Shown here piece by piece: positions 25,456 through 35,811 of a stretch of 64,000 nucleotides of DNA (positions within the stretch are counted from its first letter, which is position 1; the number at the start of each line of letters is the position of its first letter). Source of the stretch: JBBSNV01 sp964458605 (GTDB taxonomy: Bacteria; Pseudomonadota; Alphaproteobacteria; Reyranellales; JAQSWP01); NCBI GenBank assembly GCA_964458605.1, contig CAYWLS010000020.1, positions 1 through 64,000 on the forward strand, in the 5' to 3' direction. The position numbers and the translations under genes are program-made. The notes beneath the pieces were generated by a model, which saw nothing but the letters and a program-made list of their open reading frames with translations, made no database searches and had not been told where the DNA came from.

Positions 25456-27507
25456 CTAAAACCCCACCGCCAGCCGCGTCGCCTCCTCGATCGCCCGCAT
25501 CGCGTCCAGCTCCGCCGCGACATCGGCGCCGCCGATGGCAGTGTAGCGCAGGCCGGCGCGGTCGAGCTCGGCGGCCAAGCCGCGTTCTGATTCCTGGCCG
25601 GTGCACAGCACGATCGTGTCAGCCTCGATCAGCCGCTCCTTGCCGTCCACCACGATGTGCAGGCCGGCATCGTCGATGCGCTGGTAGGTTGCGCCGGGGA
25701 TGGTCTCGACCTTGGCGCGCTCCAGCCGCTCGCGCTTGATCCAGTCGGTGGTGATCGAGAGCGTGCGGCCGAGCTTGCCCGGCGTGCGCTGGAGCATGGT
25801 GATCCTGCGCTTGGGCGGATGGTCGACGCGGCGCGCGCGGTCGAAGCCGCCGCGCAGGTCGGAAGCGATCGCGATGCCGTGCTCGGCCAGGAACGCGTCC
25901 CGGTCGGGCTGGCGGCGGCCTTCGTCGAGCAGATATTCCGCCGTGTCGAAGCCGATGCCGCCGGCGCCCAGTATGGCGACCTTGTTGCCGGCCTGGCGCG
26001 CGCCGGTGAGGATCTCCTCGTAGCCCGCGACCTTGGGATGGTCGAGGCCGGCGAGCTGCGGCACGCGCGGGCGCACGCCGGTCGCGATCACGATCTCGTC
26101 GAAGCCCTTGAGACCGGCGGCACTGGGGCTGGCGCTGAGCTTCACGCTCACGCCCTCAGCCTTCACGCGATAAGAGAGATAGCGGATCAGCTCGTCGAAC
26201 TCGCTCTTGTCGGGCACGTTGCGCGCCAGTTGCAGCAATCCGCCCAGCCGGCCGCTCTTCTCATAGAGCGTCACGTCGTGGCCGCGTGCGGCCGCCTCGA
26301 AGGCGCAGGTCATGCCGGCCGCGCCGCCGCCCACCACCGCGACGCGCTTTTTCTTGGCCGCCTTGCCGGTGGGGAATTCGATCTCGCGCAGCGCGCGCGG
26401 GTTGACCAGGCACGTGGACGGCTTCAGCCGGAAGATCATGTCGAGGCAGGCCTGGTTGCAGGCGATGCAGGTGTTTATGGCCTCGGGCGTGCCGGCCTCG
26501 ACCTTGGCGGCGAATTCGGCATCGGCCAGCATCTGGCGCGACAGCGACACCAGATCGCATTTGCCCGAGGCGATCAGGTTTTCGGCGACGGCCGGATCGT
26601 TGATGCGGTTCGAGGCGATGACCGGGATCTTCACCCTGGCCTTGATGGCGGCGGTGGCTTCGGCCCAGGCGGCGCGCGGGGCGACATAGGCCACGGTCGG
26701 CACCCGCGCCTCGTGCCAGCCGATGCCGGAGTTCAGGCAGTCGACGCCCTCGGCTTCCAGCGCCTGGGCCAGTTCCAGGATCTCGGCCTGGGTCATGCCG
26801 CCTTCGACCAGCTCCAGGGCGGAGATGCGATACATGATCGGGAAGTCGCTTCCCATCGCCTTGCGGATGGCGCGGATGATCTCGACGGCCAGGCGCATGC
26901 GGCGCGGCCAGTCGCCGCCGAACGCGTCGTCGCGGTCGTTGGTGCGCGGCGAGAGGAACTGGTTGATGAGATAGCCTTCCGAGCCCATCACCTCGATGCC
27001 GACGAAGCCGACCTCGGCCGCGATCTCGGCGGCGCGCACATAGTCGTCGATGGTGCGCCAGACTTCAGACGTTTCCAGGCGGCGCGGCTTGCGCCGGTTG
27101 ATCGGCGAGGGAATTTCCGAGGCGCCGACGCAGCCGTCGAACTTGGCGTAGCGGCCGGCATGCAGGATCTGGGCGAAGAACGGCACGCCGGCGCCGGCGA
27201 TGGCGCTGCACAGCTCGCGCTGGTAGCCAAGATCTTCATCGCGCGTCAGCTTCAGCGAATCGAGCTCCATCCGCCCTTCGTCGTTGGGCGCCAGGCCGCC
27301 GGATATGATGAGGCCGATATTGGCGTTGGCGCGCGCCAGGTAATAGGCGATCTCGCGCTCGTGGAAGCGGTCGGTCGTCTCCACGCGGGTGTGCATGGAG
27401 CCCATCATCATGCGGTTCTTGATGCGAACGCTGCCGATGTCGATCGGCGCGAGGAGATTGGGATAAAGGGCGTGGCCTTTGGCCTTCGATGCAACCGACT
27501 GAGCCAT
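25456..27507 (-). CDS. NADH:flavin oxidoreductase, 2,4-dienoyl-CoA reductase (FadH)-like
   Basis: A two-part redox enzyme: an N-terminal old-yellow-enzyme barrel binding FMN (residues ~15-350) and a C-terminal NAD(P)/FAD-binding module starting KKRVAVVGGGAAGMTCAFEAA. Between them CIACNQACLDMIFRLKPSTC has the C-x2-C-x3-C-x11-C pattern of the 4Fe-4S cluster in FadH and trimethylamine dehydrogenase. The 683-residue length is right. The ATG at 27507 has GGGGGAGG upstream. It could reduce enoyl-CoA thioesters or be a demethylating dehydrogenase; the substrate is unclear. Confidence 0.87.
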   Translation of the reverse strand: MAQSVASKAKGHALYPNLLAPIDIGSVRIKNRMMMGSMHTRVETTDRFHEREIAYYLARANANIGLIISGGLAPNDEGRMELDSLKLTRDEDLGYQRELCSAIAGAGVPFFAQILHAGRYAKFDGCVGASEIPSPINRRKPRRLETSEVWRTIDDYVRAAEIAAEVGFVGIEVMGSEGYLINQFLSPRTNDRDDAFGGDWPRRMRLAVEIIRAIRKAMGSDFPIMYRISALELVEGGMTQAEILELAQALEAEGVDCLNSGIGWHEARVPTVAYVAPRAAWAEATAAIKARVKIPVIASNRINDPAVAENLIASGKCDLVSLSRQMLADAEFAAKVEAGTPEAINTCIACNQACLDMIFRLKPSTCLVNPRALREIEFPTGKAAKKKRVAVVGGGAAGMTCAFEAAARGHDVTLYEKSGRLGGLLQLARNVPDKSEFDELIRYLSYRVKAEGVSVKLSASPSAAGLKGFDEIVIATGVRPRVPQLAGLDHPKVAGYEEILTGARQAGNKVAILGAGGIGFDTAEYLLDEGRRQPDRDAFLAEHGIAIASDLRGGFDRARRVDHPPKRRITMLQRTPGKLGRTLSITTDWIKRERLERAKVETIPGATYQRIDDAGLHIVVDGKERLIEADTIVLCTGQESERGLAAELDRAGLRYTAIGGADVAAELDAMRAIEEATRLAVGF

Positions 27508-27550
27508 GCGCAAACCGCCTCCCCCGAAGCTTCGCTCTATACCGGATCCA

Positions 27551-27976
27551 CTATAGCCGCTTCATGAACCAGATGCGCTGATGGCCGGGCGGATAGTCCT
27601 CGATGCGGCCGCACTCGCTATAGCCATGCCGCAGATAGAACGCCGGCGCCTGGAAGCTCATCGTGTCGAGCCGGATGCCGATACAGCCTCGCGCCCGGGC
27701 GATTTCCTCCGCCTTGCGCAGCAGGACAGTGCCGATGCCCTTGCCGCGATAGGGCTCGGCCACCGCCAGCACGTCGATCGAGCACCATGACCAGTAGGTC
27801 GAGCCGCGAATGCCGCCCTGCACCCGGCCGGCCCCATCGCGCGCGAACAGCCACAGCGGATGAAGCTGCCACGGCGCGCCCTTGGCGGCGTTGTAGTCGT
27901 TCAGCAGGCCGTTGAGGATCGCAAACGGATCTTCATGGGCCTGGCTCACTTCGTCGAAGATCAGATCGTCCGTCAT
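27551..27976 (-). CDS. GNAT family N-acetyltransferase
   Basis: A 141-residue acetyl-CoA-dependent acetyltransferase of unknown substrate. The acetyl-CoA loop is seen in VAEPYRGKGIGTVLLRKAEE (R-G-x-G-I-G pattern) and the C-terminal FYLRHGYSECGR is the usual GNAT ending. It starts 2 nt after the HIT gene stop, so the two are one transcript. Confidence 0.85.
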   Translation of the reverse strand: MTDDLIFDEVSQAHEDPFAILNGLLNDYNAAKGAPWQLHPLWLFARDGAGRVQGGIRGSTYWSWCSIDVLAVAEPYRGKGIGTVLLRKAEEIARARGCIGIRLDTMSFQAPAFYLRHGYSECGRIEDYPPGHQRIWFMKRL

Positions 27977-27978
27977 GG

Positions 27979-28398
27979 CTAACCCAGCGCGCCGCGCAGC
28001 CGCTCCAGGGTCTTTTCCAGCTCGTCCGGCCGATAGGGCACCGGCGGGCGGAACGACCACACCGGTCCGGGCCAGGCCGGGTCGTCGCGGAAGCGGCCGA
28101 TCACATGGATATGGAGCTGGGGCACCATGTTGCCCAGCGCGCCGATATTGACCTTCTCGGGCCGGCAGATCCGGCTCATCGCCCTGGACGCCTTGGCGAT
28201 CTCGCCCACCAGCAGGGCCAGGTCCAGGGTCGGCAGGTCGTGGATCTCGCGCAGATCGGGCCGCCGGGGCACCAGGATCAGCCATGGCCAGGAACGGTCG
28301 TTCATCAGCCGCACCGCCGATAGCGGCCAATCCAGCACCTGGACGGTGTCGGCCTCCAGCTTCTCATGCAGTCTGAATGGGTCGCTTCCGTCCGCCAT
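27979..28398 (-). CDS. HIT-domain nucleotide-binding protein
   Basis: A 139-residue histidine-triad protein, a family of nucleotide hydrolases and transferases. LHIHVIGRF carries two of the triad histidines; the position of the last is a replaced residue followed by a tryptophan-rich strand (RDDPAWPGPVW), as in one common bacterial subgroup. WPWLILVPRR and REIHDL are typical. ATG at 28398 chosen because upstream residues would overlap the moaA promoter. Start of a two-gene operon with the GNAT gene. Confidence 0.82.
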   Translation of the reverse strand: MADGSDPFRLHEKLEADTVQVLDWPLSAVRLMNDRSWPWLILVPRRPDLREIHDLPTLDLALLVGEIAKASRAMSRICRPEKVNIGALGNMVPQLHIHVIGRFRDDPAWPGPVWSFRPPVPYRPDELEKTLERLRGALG

Positions 28399-28486
28399 GG
28401 GCGCCACAGTAGCGATACAAAGCCCTAAAACCACTTTAAAAATCGGGTCGAAAAGGACCGATACCGTCCCTATTATCATAGACAGC

Positions 28487-29476
28487 ATGATCGACCCCTT
28501 CGGCCGGCACATCTCCTACCTGCGCGTTTCGGTGACGGATCGCTGCGATTTCCGCTGCGTCTACTGCATGGCGGAGGACATGACGTTCCTGCCCAAGGCC
28601 GAGGTGCTGTCGCTGGAGGAACTGGACCGGCTGTGCAGCGCCTTCGTCGGGCTGGGCGTGCGCAAGCTGCGGCTGACCGGCGGCGAGCCGCTGGTGCGCA
28701 AGAACATCATGGGGCTGGTCCGCGGCCTGTCGCGCCATCTGAAGACGGGCGCGCTCGAGGAACTGACCCTGACGACCAATGGCAGCCAGCTGCATCGCTT
28801 CGCCGGCGAACTGGCCGAAGCCGGGGTCAAGCGTATCAATGTGTCGCTCGACACGTTGGATGCCGCCAAGTTCCGCGACATCACGCGCTGGGGCGAGCTG
28901 GACAAGGTACTGCGCGGTATCGACGCCGCCCAGGCCGCCGGGCTGAAGGTCAAAATCAACGCCGTTGCGCTGCGCGGCATCAACGACACCGAAATGGACG
29001 ACATGCTGCGCTGGAGCCACGAGCGCGGCATGGACCTGGTGCTGATCGAGGTCATGCCGATGGGCGAGATCGGCGAGACCAGGCTGGATCAATATCTGCC
29101 GATCTCGATGGTACGCGCCGACCTCGCGAGGCGCTGGACGCTCGAGGACAGCGACTATCGCACCGGTGGCCCGGCGCGCTATTTCACGGTCAAGGAAACC
29201 GGCGGACGGCTCGGCTTCATCACGCCGATGACCCACAATTTCTGCGAAAGCTGCAACCGGGTGCGGCTGACCTGCACCGGCATGCTTTACATGTGCCTGG
29301 GCCAGAGCGATTCGGCCGATCTGCGTGCCCCGCTGCGTCGCAGCGAAAGCGACAAGGAGCTGGTCGCCGCGATCCACGAAGCCATCGCGCGCAAGCCCAA
29401 AGGCCACGACTTCGTCATCGATCGCCGTCGCCAGTCGCCTGCGGTGCCCCGCCATATGAGCGTGACAGGCGGCTGA
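28487..29476 (+). CDS. moaA: GTP 3',8-cyclase, molybdenum cofactor biosynthesis
   Basis: Radical-SAM enzyme that starts molybdopterin synthesis by rearranging GTP. The N-terminal cluster cysteines are C20-x3-C24-x2-C27 (CDFRCVYC), LTGGEPLVR is the SAM-binding GGE motif, and NFCESCNRVRLTC plus a later cysteine provide the second C-terminal 4Fe-4S site. The protein ends in the required Gly-Gly. Length 329 is normal. It is divergent from the HIT-GNAT pair with an 88-nt intergenic stretch. No clear moco riboswitch was seen there. Confidence 0.95.
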   Translation: MIDPFGRHISYLRVSVTDRCDFRCVYCMAEDMTFLPKAEVLSLEELDRLCSAFVGLGVRKLRLTGGEPLVRKNIMGLVRGLSRHLKTGALEELTLTTNGSQLHRFAGELAEAGVKRINVSLDTLDAAKFRDITRWGELDKVLRGIDAAQAAGLKVKINAVALRGINDTEMDDMLRWSHERGMDLVLIEVMPMGEIGETRLDQYLPISMVRADLARRWTLEDSDYRTGGPARYFTVKETGGRLGFITPMTHNFCESCNRVRLTCTGMLYMCLGQSDSADLRAPLRRSESDKELVAAIHEAIARKPKGHDFVIDRRRQSPAVPRHMSVTGG

Positions 29477-29966
29477 GGCCGCTCTCTCGCGTCTGCAAAA
29501 AGAATGAATGGTCGCTCACCTGGCAATAGCCCTAACTTGGGTAGGCCTATGCGCGCCAGGTCGAATCGACCGAGCTATGATGCGCGCACGACGACATGCG
29601 TACGATGCGTGTCCAACCCGCCGTCAACTATCGGTACGGAACCCGCCGCTCGAGCGCTGCCGAATTCATAGTCGCGTCCCTTCTCTTCGCCACCGCAGCG
29701 TGGCCAATCGGCCCGATCTTTCCCAAATTTCGGCTCGTCCCGGTGATCCAGCGCACGATCGATAGCGAATCCGCCAGCCACAATATTTTTCACATCGCAT
29801 TCTGCTCGCGCTCCATGTAGAACCGGATTGACAGAGTGCGAAGCTAATGGCTGCAATGGGGTATCGAGCAGCGGAATTGGCGTTGCGTGCCGACGCCGTC
29901 CGATCGTCCTAACGTCGCCGAACGGGATCGGCGGTCGCCAACAAGTAACTTACGGGAGGAAGACTC
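29477..29966. other. 490-bp intergenic region, no gene recognised
   Basis: Somewhat less GC-rich than its neighbours, without a convincing frame on either strand. It must hold the promoter of the rightward ABC transporter operon: TTGACA occurs at 29,829-29,834 without a good -10 at the right distance. The ribosome site CGGGAGGAAG sits directly before the start at 29,967. No repeat or RNA structure was noticed. Confidence 0.5.
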
Positions 29967-31328
29967 ATGGCTAACAAGAACAACGGCAACGACGTCGCGG
30001 CGTCGGGCGTATCGCGACGCCGCATGCTGAAGGCCGGCGCCGGTCTGGCAGGCGCCGCCCTGCTGCCCGGCAGCTTCAGCCTGCGCGCCTTCGCCGCCGA
30101 CAACGCGCCGATCGGCACCTGGCCGGCGGGCTCGTCGGGCGACACGGTTTCGATCGGGGCCGCGGTGCCGCTGACCGGCACGTATGCCGTGCAGGGCGAA
30201 GACGAACGCAAGGGCATGGAGCTGGCGGTCGAGCACATCAACACCGGCCATGAGCTGATCAAGAAGATTTCGCCCAAGACCAACAAGGGCGTGATGGGCA
30301 AGCAGGTCAAGCTGCTGGTGGCCGACAGCGCCGCCAAGCCCAACGAGGCGGTGCAGGCGCAGCAGCGCTTCATCACCGAGAACAAGATCGTGCTGATGAC
30401 CGGCTCGACCTCGAGCGCAGTCGCGGTGGCGCTCAACAAACTGGCGCAGCGCGAGAAGGTGCTGTACGTGGCGGCGATCTCCGGCTCCAACGACACCACG
30501 GGCAAGGATTGCGTGCGCTACGGCTTCCGCCAGTGCTTCTACGGCCAGACCGCCGCGGCGGCGATCGGGCCGGTAATGGTCAAGACCTATGGCAAGAACA
30601 AGAAGGCTGCCTACCTGACGCCGGACTACACCTACGGCCACACCGTCACCAAGTCGATGCAGGATTACCTGGCGACGGCCGGCTGGACCACGGCGACCAA
30701 CCAGGTGGCGCCGCTGGGCGCGCCGGACTATTCGTCCTATCTGCTGAACGTCGCCAATTCCGGCGCCGACTACCTGATCAACGTCAACTGGGGCCATGAC
30801 GCTGTGCTGTCGACCCAACAGGCCAAGCAGTTCGGCGTGCTCGACAAGATGAAGCTGGTGATCCCCTACCAGATTCCGTTCCTGGCGCGCGAAGTCGGCA
30901 ACAACCTGACCTCCGGCGTCTACGCCGCCACCGACTACTGGTGGACCCTGGAGGACAAGTTCCCGCTGGCCAAGATGTTCAACGACGCCTTCGAGAAGAA
31001 GTTCGGCTACAAGCCGGAATGGGGCGCCGAGAACGCCTATGTCAGCTTCGCCCACTGGGCGCGCATGGTCGAGGAAGCCAAGAGCTTCTATCCGCCGGAC
31101 GTCATCAAGACCTACGAGAAGGAAGAGACCATCCCCTCGCTGGTCGGCGACGTCTACTACCGCAAGGAAGATCATCAGTGCGTGCGCCCGGTGATCATCG
31201 TCCGCGGCAAGGACCAGAAGGACATGAAGAACAAGGAAGACTTCTGGGAAGTGCTTGAAGTGGTGCCGGGCAAGCCGCTGATGCAAGCCCCCGACGCCTT
31301 CGGCTGCAAGCTGGGCGACTACACCTAA
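29967..31328 (+). CDS. Branched-chain-amino-acid-type ABC transporter, substrate-binding protein
   Basis: Periplasmic type I binding protein that delivers ligand to the permeases encoded downstream. It has a twin-arginine signal (SRRRMLKAGAGLAG, residues ~16-29, cleaved after AFA), then VSIGAAVPLTGTYAVQGEDERKGMELAVEHIN, the standard LivJ/LivK beginning, here given as VPLTGTYAVQGED. Length 453. A strong hairpin follows the stop codon. Ligand could be an amino acid, amide or urea-like compound; a genuine urtA lies elsewhere in this window, so this is likely another substrate. Confidence 0.87.
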   Translation: MANKNNGNDVAASGVSRRRMLKAGAGLAGAALLPGSFSLRAFAADNAPIGTWPAGSSGDTVSIGAAVPLTGTYAVQGEDERKGMELAVEHINTGHELIKKISPKTNKGVMGKQVKLLVADSAAKPNEAVQAQQRFITENKIVLMTGSTSSAVAVALNKLAQREKVLYVAAISGSNDTTGKDCVRYGFRQCFYGQTAAAAIGPVMVKTYGKNKKAAYLTPDYTYGHTVTKSMQDYLATAGWTTATNQVAPLGAPDYSSYLLNVANSGADYLINVNWGHDAVLSTQQAKQFGVLDKMKLVIPYQIPFLAREVGNNLTSGVYAATDYWWTLEDKFPLAKMFNDAFEKKFGYKPEWGAENAYVSFAHWARMVEEAKSFYPPDVIKTYEKEETIPSLVGDVYYRKEDHQCVRPVIIVRGKDQKDMKNKEDFWEVLEVVPGKPLMQAPDAFGCKLGDYT

Positions 31329-31344
31329 ACGCCCGATTCCGACC

Positions 31345-31381
31345 AGGGCGCCGCGAACGGCGTGACCGTTTGCGGCGCCCT
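31345..31381 (+). terminator. Long hairpin between binding-protein and permease genes
   Basis: AGGGCGCCGC pairs perfectly with GCGGCGCCCT, and inside it AACGG pairs with CCGTT, giving an almost continuous 15-bp stem with one mismatched position. No T tract follows. Such structures often stabilise the binding-protein mRNA or partly attenuate the downstream genes. Confidence 0.6.
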
Positions 31382-31436
31382 TGCCCTGCCATCACAACAG
31401 CGGTCGACATGCGGCCGCTGAGCGACAGTCCCGCTT

Positions 31437-32312
31437 ATGATCAACTGGCCAACCTTCATCTCGCAGGTATTCAACGGTCTGGCGCTCGGCGCTCTGCTGG
31501 CGCTGATCAGTTCGGGCCTCACCATCATCTACGGCACCTTGGGCGTGCTGAACCTGGCGCACGGCGCCATGTTCATGATGGGCGGCTACGCCGGCTACCT
31601 GGCGTTCGCCTACACCGACTCCTTCATCCTCGCCGTTCTCGCCGGTACCGCCTTCGGCATGCTGAGCGGCGTCCTGATGGAGCGCCTCATCATCCGCCAT
31701 TTCTACAATCGGCCGCACGAGGACCAACTGCTGGTCACTTTCGGCCTGGGCATCTGCTTCGTCGAGCTGGTCCGCCTGGCCTTCGGCAGCCAGTCGCTGC
31801 AGGTGCAACCGCCCGCGATCTTCCAGGGCATCACCTCGCTGGGCTTCATGTTCTATCCCACCTACCGGCTGGCGGTGGTCGGCATCGTCGCCATCGCGCT
31901 GGCGGTGCTGTTCGTGGTGCTGTACCGCACCAGGCTGGGCATGATCGTGCGCGCCGGCATCGAGGATTCGGTGATGGTCGGCTCGCTGGGCATCAACGTC
32001 TATCGCGTGTTCGCCATCGTGTTCGGCATCGGCGCCATGGCCGCCGGCTTCGCCGGTATCATCAACGCGCCGGTGGTATCGCTGACGCCCGGCGTCGGCG
32101 ACGACATCCTGGTCGAGACCTTCGTGGTAGTGGTGATCGGCGGCGTCGGGTCGTTTCCCGGCGCCATATTGGGCGGCCTGATCGCCGGCGAGATCATCAG
32201 CATCACCTCGATGATCGATCCGGGTTACGCCTATGTGATGCTGTTCGCCGCCATGGTCCTGGTGCTGGTGTTGCGTCCTTACGGCCTGCTGGGCGTCAAG
32301 GGTCGCGAGTAA
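31437..32312 (+). CDS. Branched-chain-type ABC transporter permease (LivH-like)
   Basis: Inner-membrane permease subunit of 291 residues with about eight hydrophobic segments. It begins INWPTFISQVFNGLALGALLAL and has GLTIIYGTLGVLNLAHGAMFMMGGY broken here as YGTLGVLNLAHG, a LivH signature, and a late GGVGSFPGAILGGL segment. Stands 108 nt after the binding-protein gene and 10 nt before the fused permease-ATPase gene. Confidence 0.9.
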   Translation: MINWPTFISQVFNGLALGALLALISSGLTIIYGTLGVLNLAHGAMFMMGGYAGYLAFAYTDSFILAVLAGTAFGMLSGVLMERLIIRHFYNRPHEDQLLVTFGLGICFVELVRLAFGSQSLQVQPPAIFQGITSLGFMFYPTYRLAVVGIVAIALAVLFVVLYRTRLGMIVRAGIEDSVMVGSLGINVYRVFAIVFGIGAMAAGFAGIINAPVVSLTPGVGDDILVETFVVVVIGGVGSFPGAILGGLIAGEIISITSMIDPGYAYVMLFAAMVLVLVLRPYGLLGVKGRE

Positions 32313-32322
32313 CGGTGGCGTG

Positions 32323-34160
32323 ATGCTCAAGCGAAATCGCTTTCTCGTCGAGATCCTGACCGCTGTCGGCCTGATCCTCGCCCCCTTCATCCTGCCCCAT
32401 CTGGGCTTCGCGCCGAACACCGTCAACCGCATCCTGGTATGGGGTCTGTTCGGCATCGGCTTCGACATCCTGTTCGGCTATACCGGGCTGCTGTCGTTCG
32501 GCCAGTCGGCGTTCTACGGCACCGGCGGCTTCGTGGCCGCCTACCTGCTGACCAAGGCCGGCTTTCCACACGTCTTCCTGGCGCTGCTGATCGGCATGGT
32601 GGCCGCCGCGGTGGTCGGCTACCTGATCGGCCTGATCGCGCTGCGCCGCACCGGGATCTATTTCGCCATGATCACCGTGGCGATCGCCGAGGTATTCTTC
32701 TTCGTCGAGTTCAACCCGCTGTCGCACTGGACCGGCGGCGAGAATGGCCTGCCTGGCGTTCCCACTCCCAGGATCGACATCGGCTCGTTCCACTACGCAT
32801 TCACCAACGGCTGGTCGCTCTATATCTTCCTGGCGGTGTGCTATTTCGTCGGCATCGTGCTGGCCCTGCGCATCGTGCGCTCGCCGGTCGGAGCCGTGTT
32901 CAGCGCCATCCGCGACAACCCGCTGCGCGCCGCCGCCGTCGGCCACAACATCCACGGCTACAAGCTGGCGGCCTTCGTCATCGCCGCCGCCTATGCCGGC
33001 TTCGCCGGCGGGTTGCTGGGCGTGCTGCAGGCCTTCATGCCGCCCGACGCCTTCATGTTCGACACCTCCGGCCAGTTGGTCATGCAGACCGCGATCGGCG
33101 GCACCGGCACCCTGTTCGGGCCGCTGCTGGGCGCGGCGGTGTGGCTGTTCCTGCAGGACGCCCTGCAGAGCACCCTGAACCTGGGCGCCGCCTGGAAGCT
33201 GGTGCTGGGCCTGGTGTTCGTGTTCCTGGTGCTGTTCCTGCGGCGCGGCATCATCGGCGGCATCGTCGATCTCTACCGGCTGGCGACCGGCAAGCGCGCC
33301 GTCGAAGTCGATCCCGATCAGTCGACCGACGTATTGCCGGACGCCGCCAGCCAGGTTGCCGCGGTCGAGGCGGTGCTGCACGAGCCCGAGCGGCCGCGCG
33401 ATCCCGACGCCCCGCCGATCCTGCGCGCGCGCGGCCTGACCAAGCGCTATGGCGGCCTGCTGGCCAACAGCGACATCGATTTCGAGGTCCACCAGGGCGA
33501 GTTGCGCGGCATCATCGGTCCCAATGGCGCCGGCAAGTCGACCTTCTTCAAGATGCTGACCTGCGAGGTGCCACCCACTTCCGGCACCATCGAGTTCGAA
33601 GGCCGCGACATCACCGGCATGGGCGTCACGGATGTCTGCCAGCTCGGCCTGACCAAGAGCTACCAGGTCAACCAGCTGTTCCTGCGCCTGACCGTGACCG
33701 AGAACCTCAACGTGGCGGCGCTGGCGGCGCTGCGCGGCAAGTTCAGGCTCGATATGTTCCGCAACACCGCCAAGATCCCCGGCCTGCGCCAGCGAGTCGA
33801 GCAGACCATGGCGCTGGTCAATTTGACTTCGTTCGCCGACACGCCAGTTTCCGCGCTGACCTATGGCGAGAAGCGGCGGCTGGAGATCGGCCTGGCCCTG
33901 GCCTCCCAGCCCCGCCTGCTGCTGCTCGACGAGCCGCTGGCCGGCATGAGCCCGCGCGAACGCGCCGAAACGGTCAAGCTGTTGAAGTCGATCAGCCGCA
34001 ACCGCACCATGATTATCATCGATCACGACATGGACGCCCTGTTCGAACTGGCCGAGCGCGTCACCGTGCTGCAGGAGGGCCGCGTGTTGGTCGAAGGCAC
34101 GCCCGAGGAGATCAAGGTCAATCCCACCGTCCAGGAAGCCTATCTGGGGGGAGTGATCGA

Positions 34161-34164
<4 letters not shown>
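32323..34164 (+). CDS. Fused LivM-type permease and LivG-type ATPase
   Basis: A 613-residue two-domain transporter subunit. Residues ~1-315 are a LivM-like membrane domain (FGYTGLLSFGQSAFYGTGGF, TGGENGLPGV). After a linker of ~50 charged residues, residues ~365-613 form the ATPase: Walker A GPNGAGKST near 400, a degenerate signature LTYGEKRRLEIG, Walker B LLLLDEPLAGM and switch His in IIDHDMD. The two parts are normally separate genes; here the frame runs through with no stop and no frameshift sign. GTG at 32320 is an alternative start. The next ATPase starts in its stop codon. Confidence 0.9.
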
Positions 34165-34859
<695 letters not shown>

Positions 34860-34992
34860 GGCAAAGGCCCCCAAGCCGGCGTCCGAGCCGGCGTCCAAGC
34901 CTGGGCCTGGCGCCGACGCTGGCCAAGCGGCCGCGACCGGTTATACTCGGCGGCCCGATCCGGCCGGATCGCTCCCGAGTTCGTAGCCGCCG

Positions 34993-35811
34993 ATGACCGC
35001 CCGCCGCGTCGCCAGCAAATCCATCTCTACCGGCAACGGTTCCGCCAAGGGACCCCGCATGGCCTTCGTCGCCGCCCGCACCCCGGAGGCGCAAAAGGCG
35101 CTGCGTTCGTTGCAGGCGCGTTACGCCGCCGCGACGCCGCGCAGCGCCGACGTGATCGTCGCGCTGGGCGGCGACGGCTTCATGCTGCGCGCCCTGCACC
35201 GCTACCGCCGCCTGGGCAAGCCGATCTATGGCATGAACCGCGGCACGGTCGGCTTCCTGATGAACGCCTACGAGCCGGCCGGCCTGTCGCGGCGCCTGGC
35301 GGAGGCGGTGCCGATCGTGCTGCATCCGCTGCGCATGGTGGCGACCACGGTGACCGGCAAGAAGGTCGAGGGCCTGGCGATCAACGAGGTGTCGCTGCTG
35401 CGCGAGACCCGGCAGACCGCCAAGATCGCCATCGCGGTCGATGGCAAGCGAAGGCTCGAGGAATTGGTGTGCGACGGCGTCATGGTGGCGACCGCCGCCG
35501 GCTCGACTGCCTACAACCTGTCGGCCTATGGGCCGATCCTGCCGCTGGGCTCCAGCCTGCTGGCGCTGACGCCAATCTCCGCCTTCCGCCCGCGGCGCTG
35601 GCGCGGCGCGCTGCTGCCGCAGACCGCCAAGGTCACCTTCACCGTGCTGGAGCCGGCCTTGCGCAAGGTCGCCGCCGTGGCCGACGACATGGAAGTGCGC
35701 GACGTGGTCACCGTCGAGGTCACCGAGGCGCGCGAGGAATCGATCACCCTGCTGTTCGATCCCGAACACAATCTGGAAGAGCGCATCCTGCGCGAACAAT
35801 TCACGCCGTGA
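34993..35811 (+). CDS. nadK: NAD kinase
   Basis: Phosphorylates NAD to NADP using ATP or polyphosphate. The 272-residue frame has the GGDG motif (VALGGDGFMLRAL, about 57-69), NRGTVGFLMN and the second conserved region TAAGSTAYNLSAYGP, both diagnostic. Most family members begin at the equivalent of MAFVAARTPEA, here the ATG at 35,059, so the first 22 residues may not be translated; an AAGGGA lies before that ATG. TTATACT about 45 nt upstream of 34,993 may be the -10. The next gene starts in the stop codon. Confidence 0.9.
   Translation: MTARRVASKSISTGNGSAKGPRMAFVAARTPEAQKALRSLQARYAAATPRSADVIVALGGDGFMLRALHRYRRLGKPIYGMNRGTVGFLMNAYEPAGLSRRLAEAVPIVLHPLRMVATTVTGKKVEGLAINEVSLLRETRQTAKIAIAVDGKRRLEELVCDGVMVATAAGSTAYNLSAYGPILPLGSSLLALTPISAFRPRRWRGALLPQTAKVTFTVLEPALRKVAAVADDMEVRDVVTVEVTEAREESITLLFDPEHNLEERILREQFTP

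Noticed and set aside
29477..29966. Small open frames in the moaA-transporter gap
   Set aside because: No ribosome sites, domain matches or coding-like composition on either strand.
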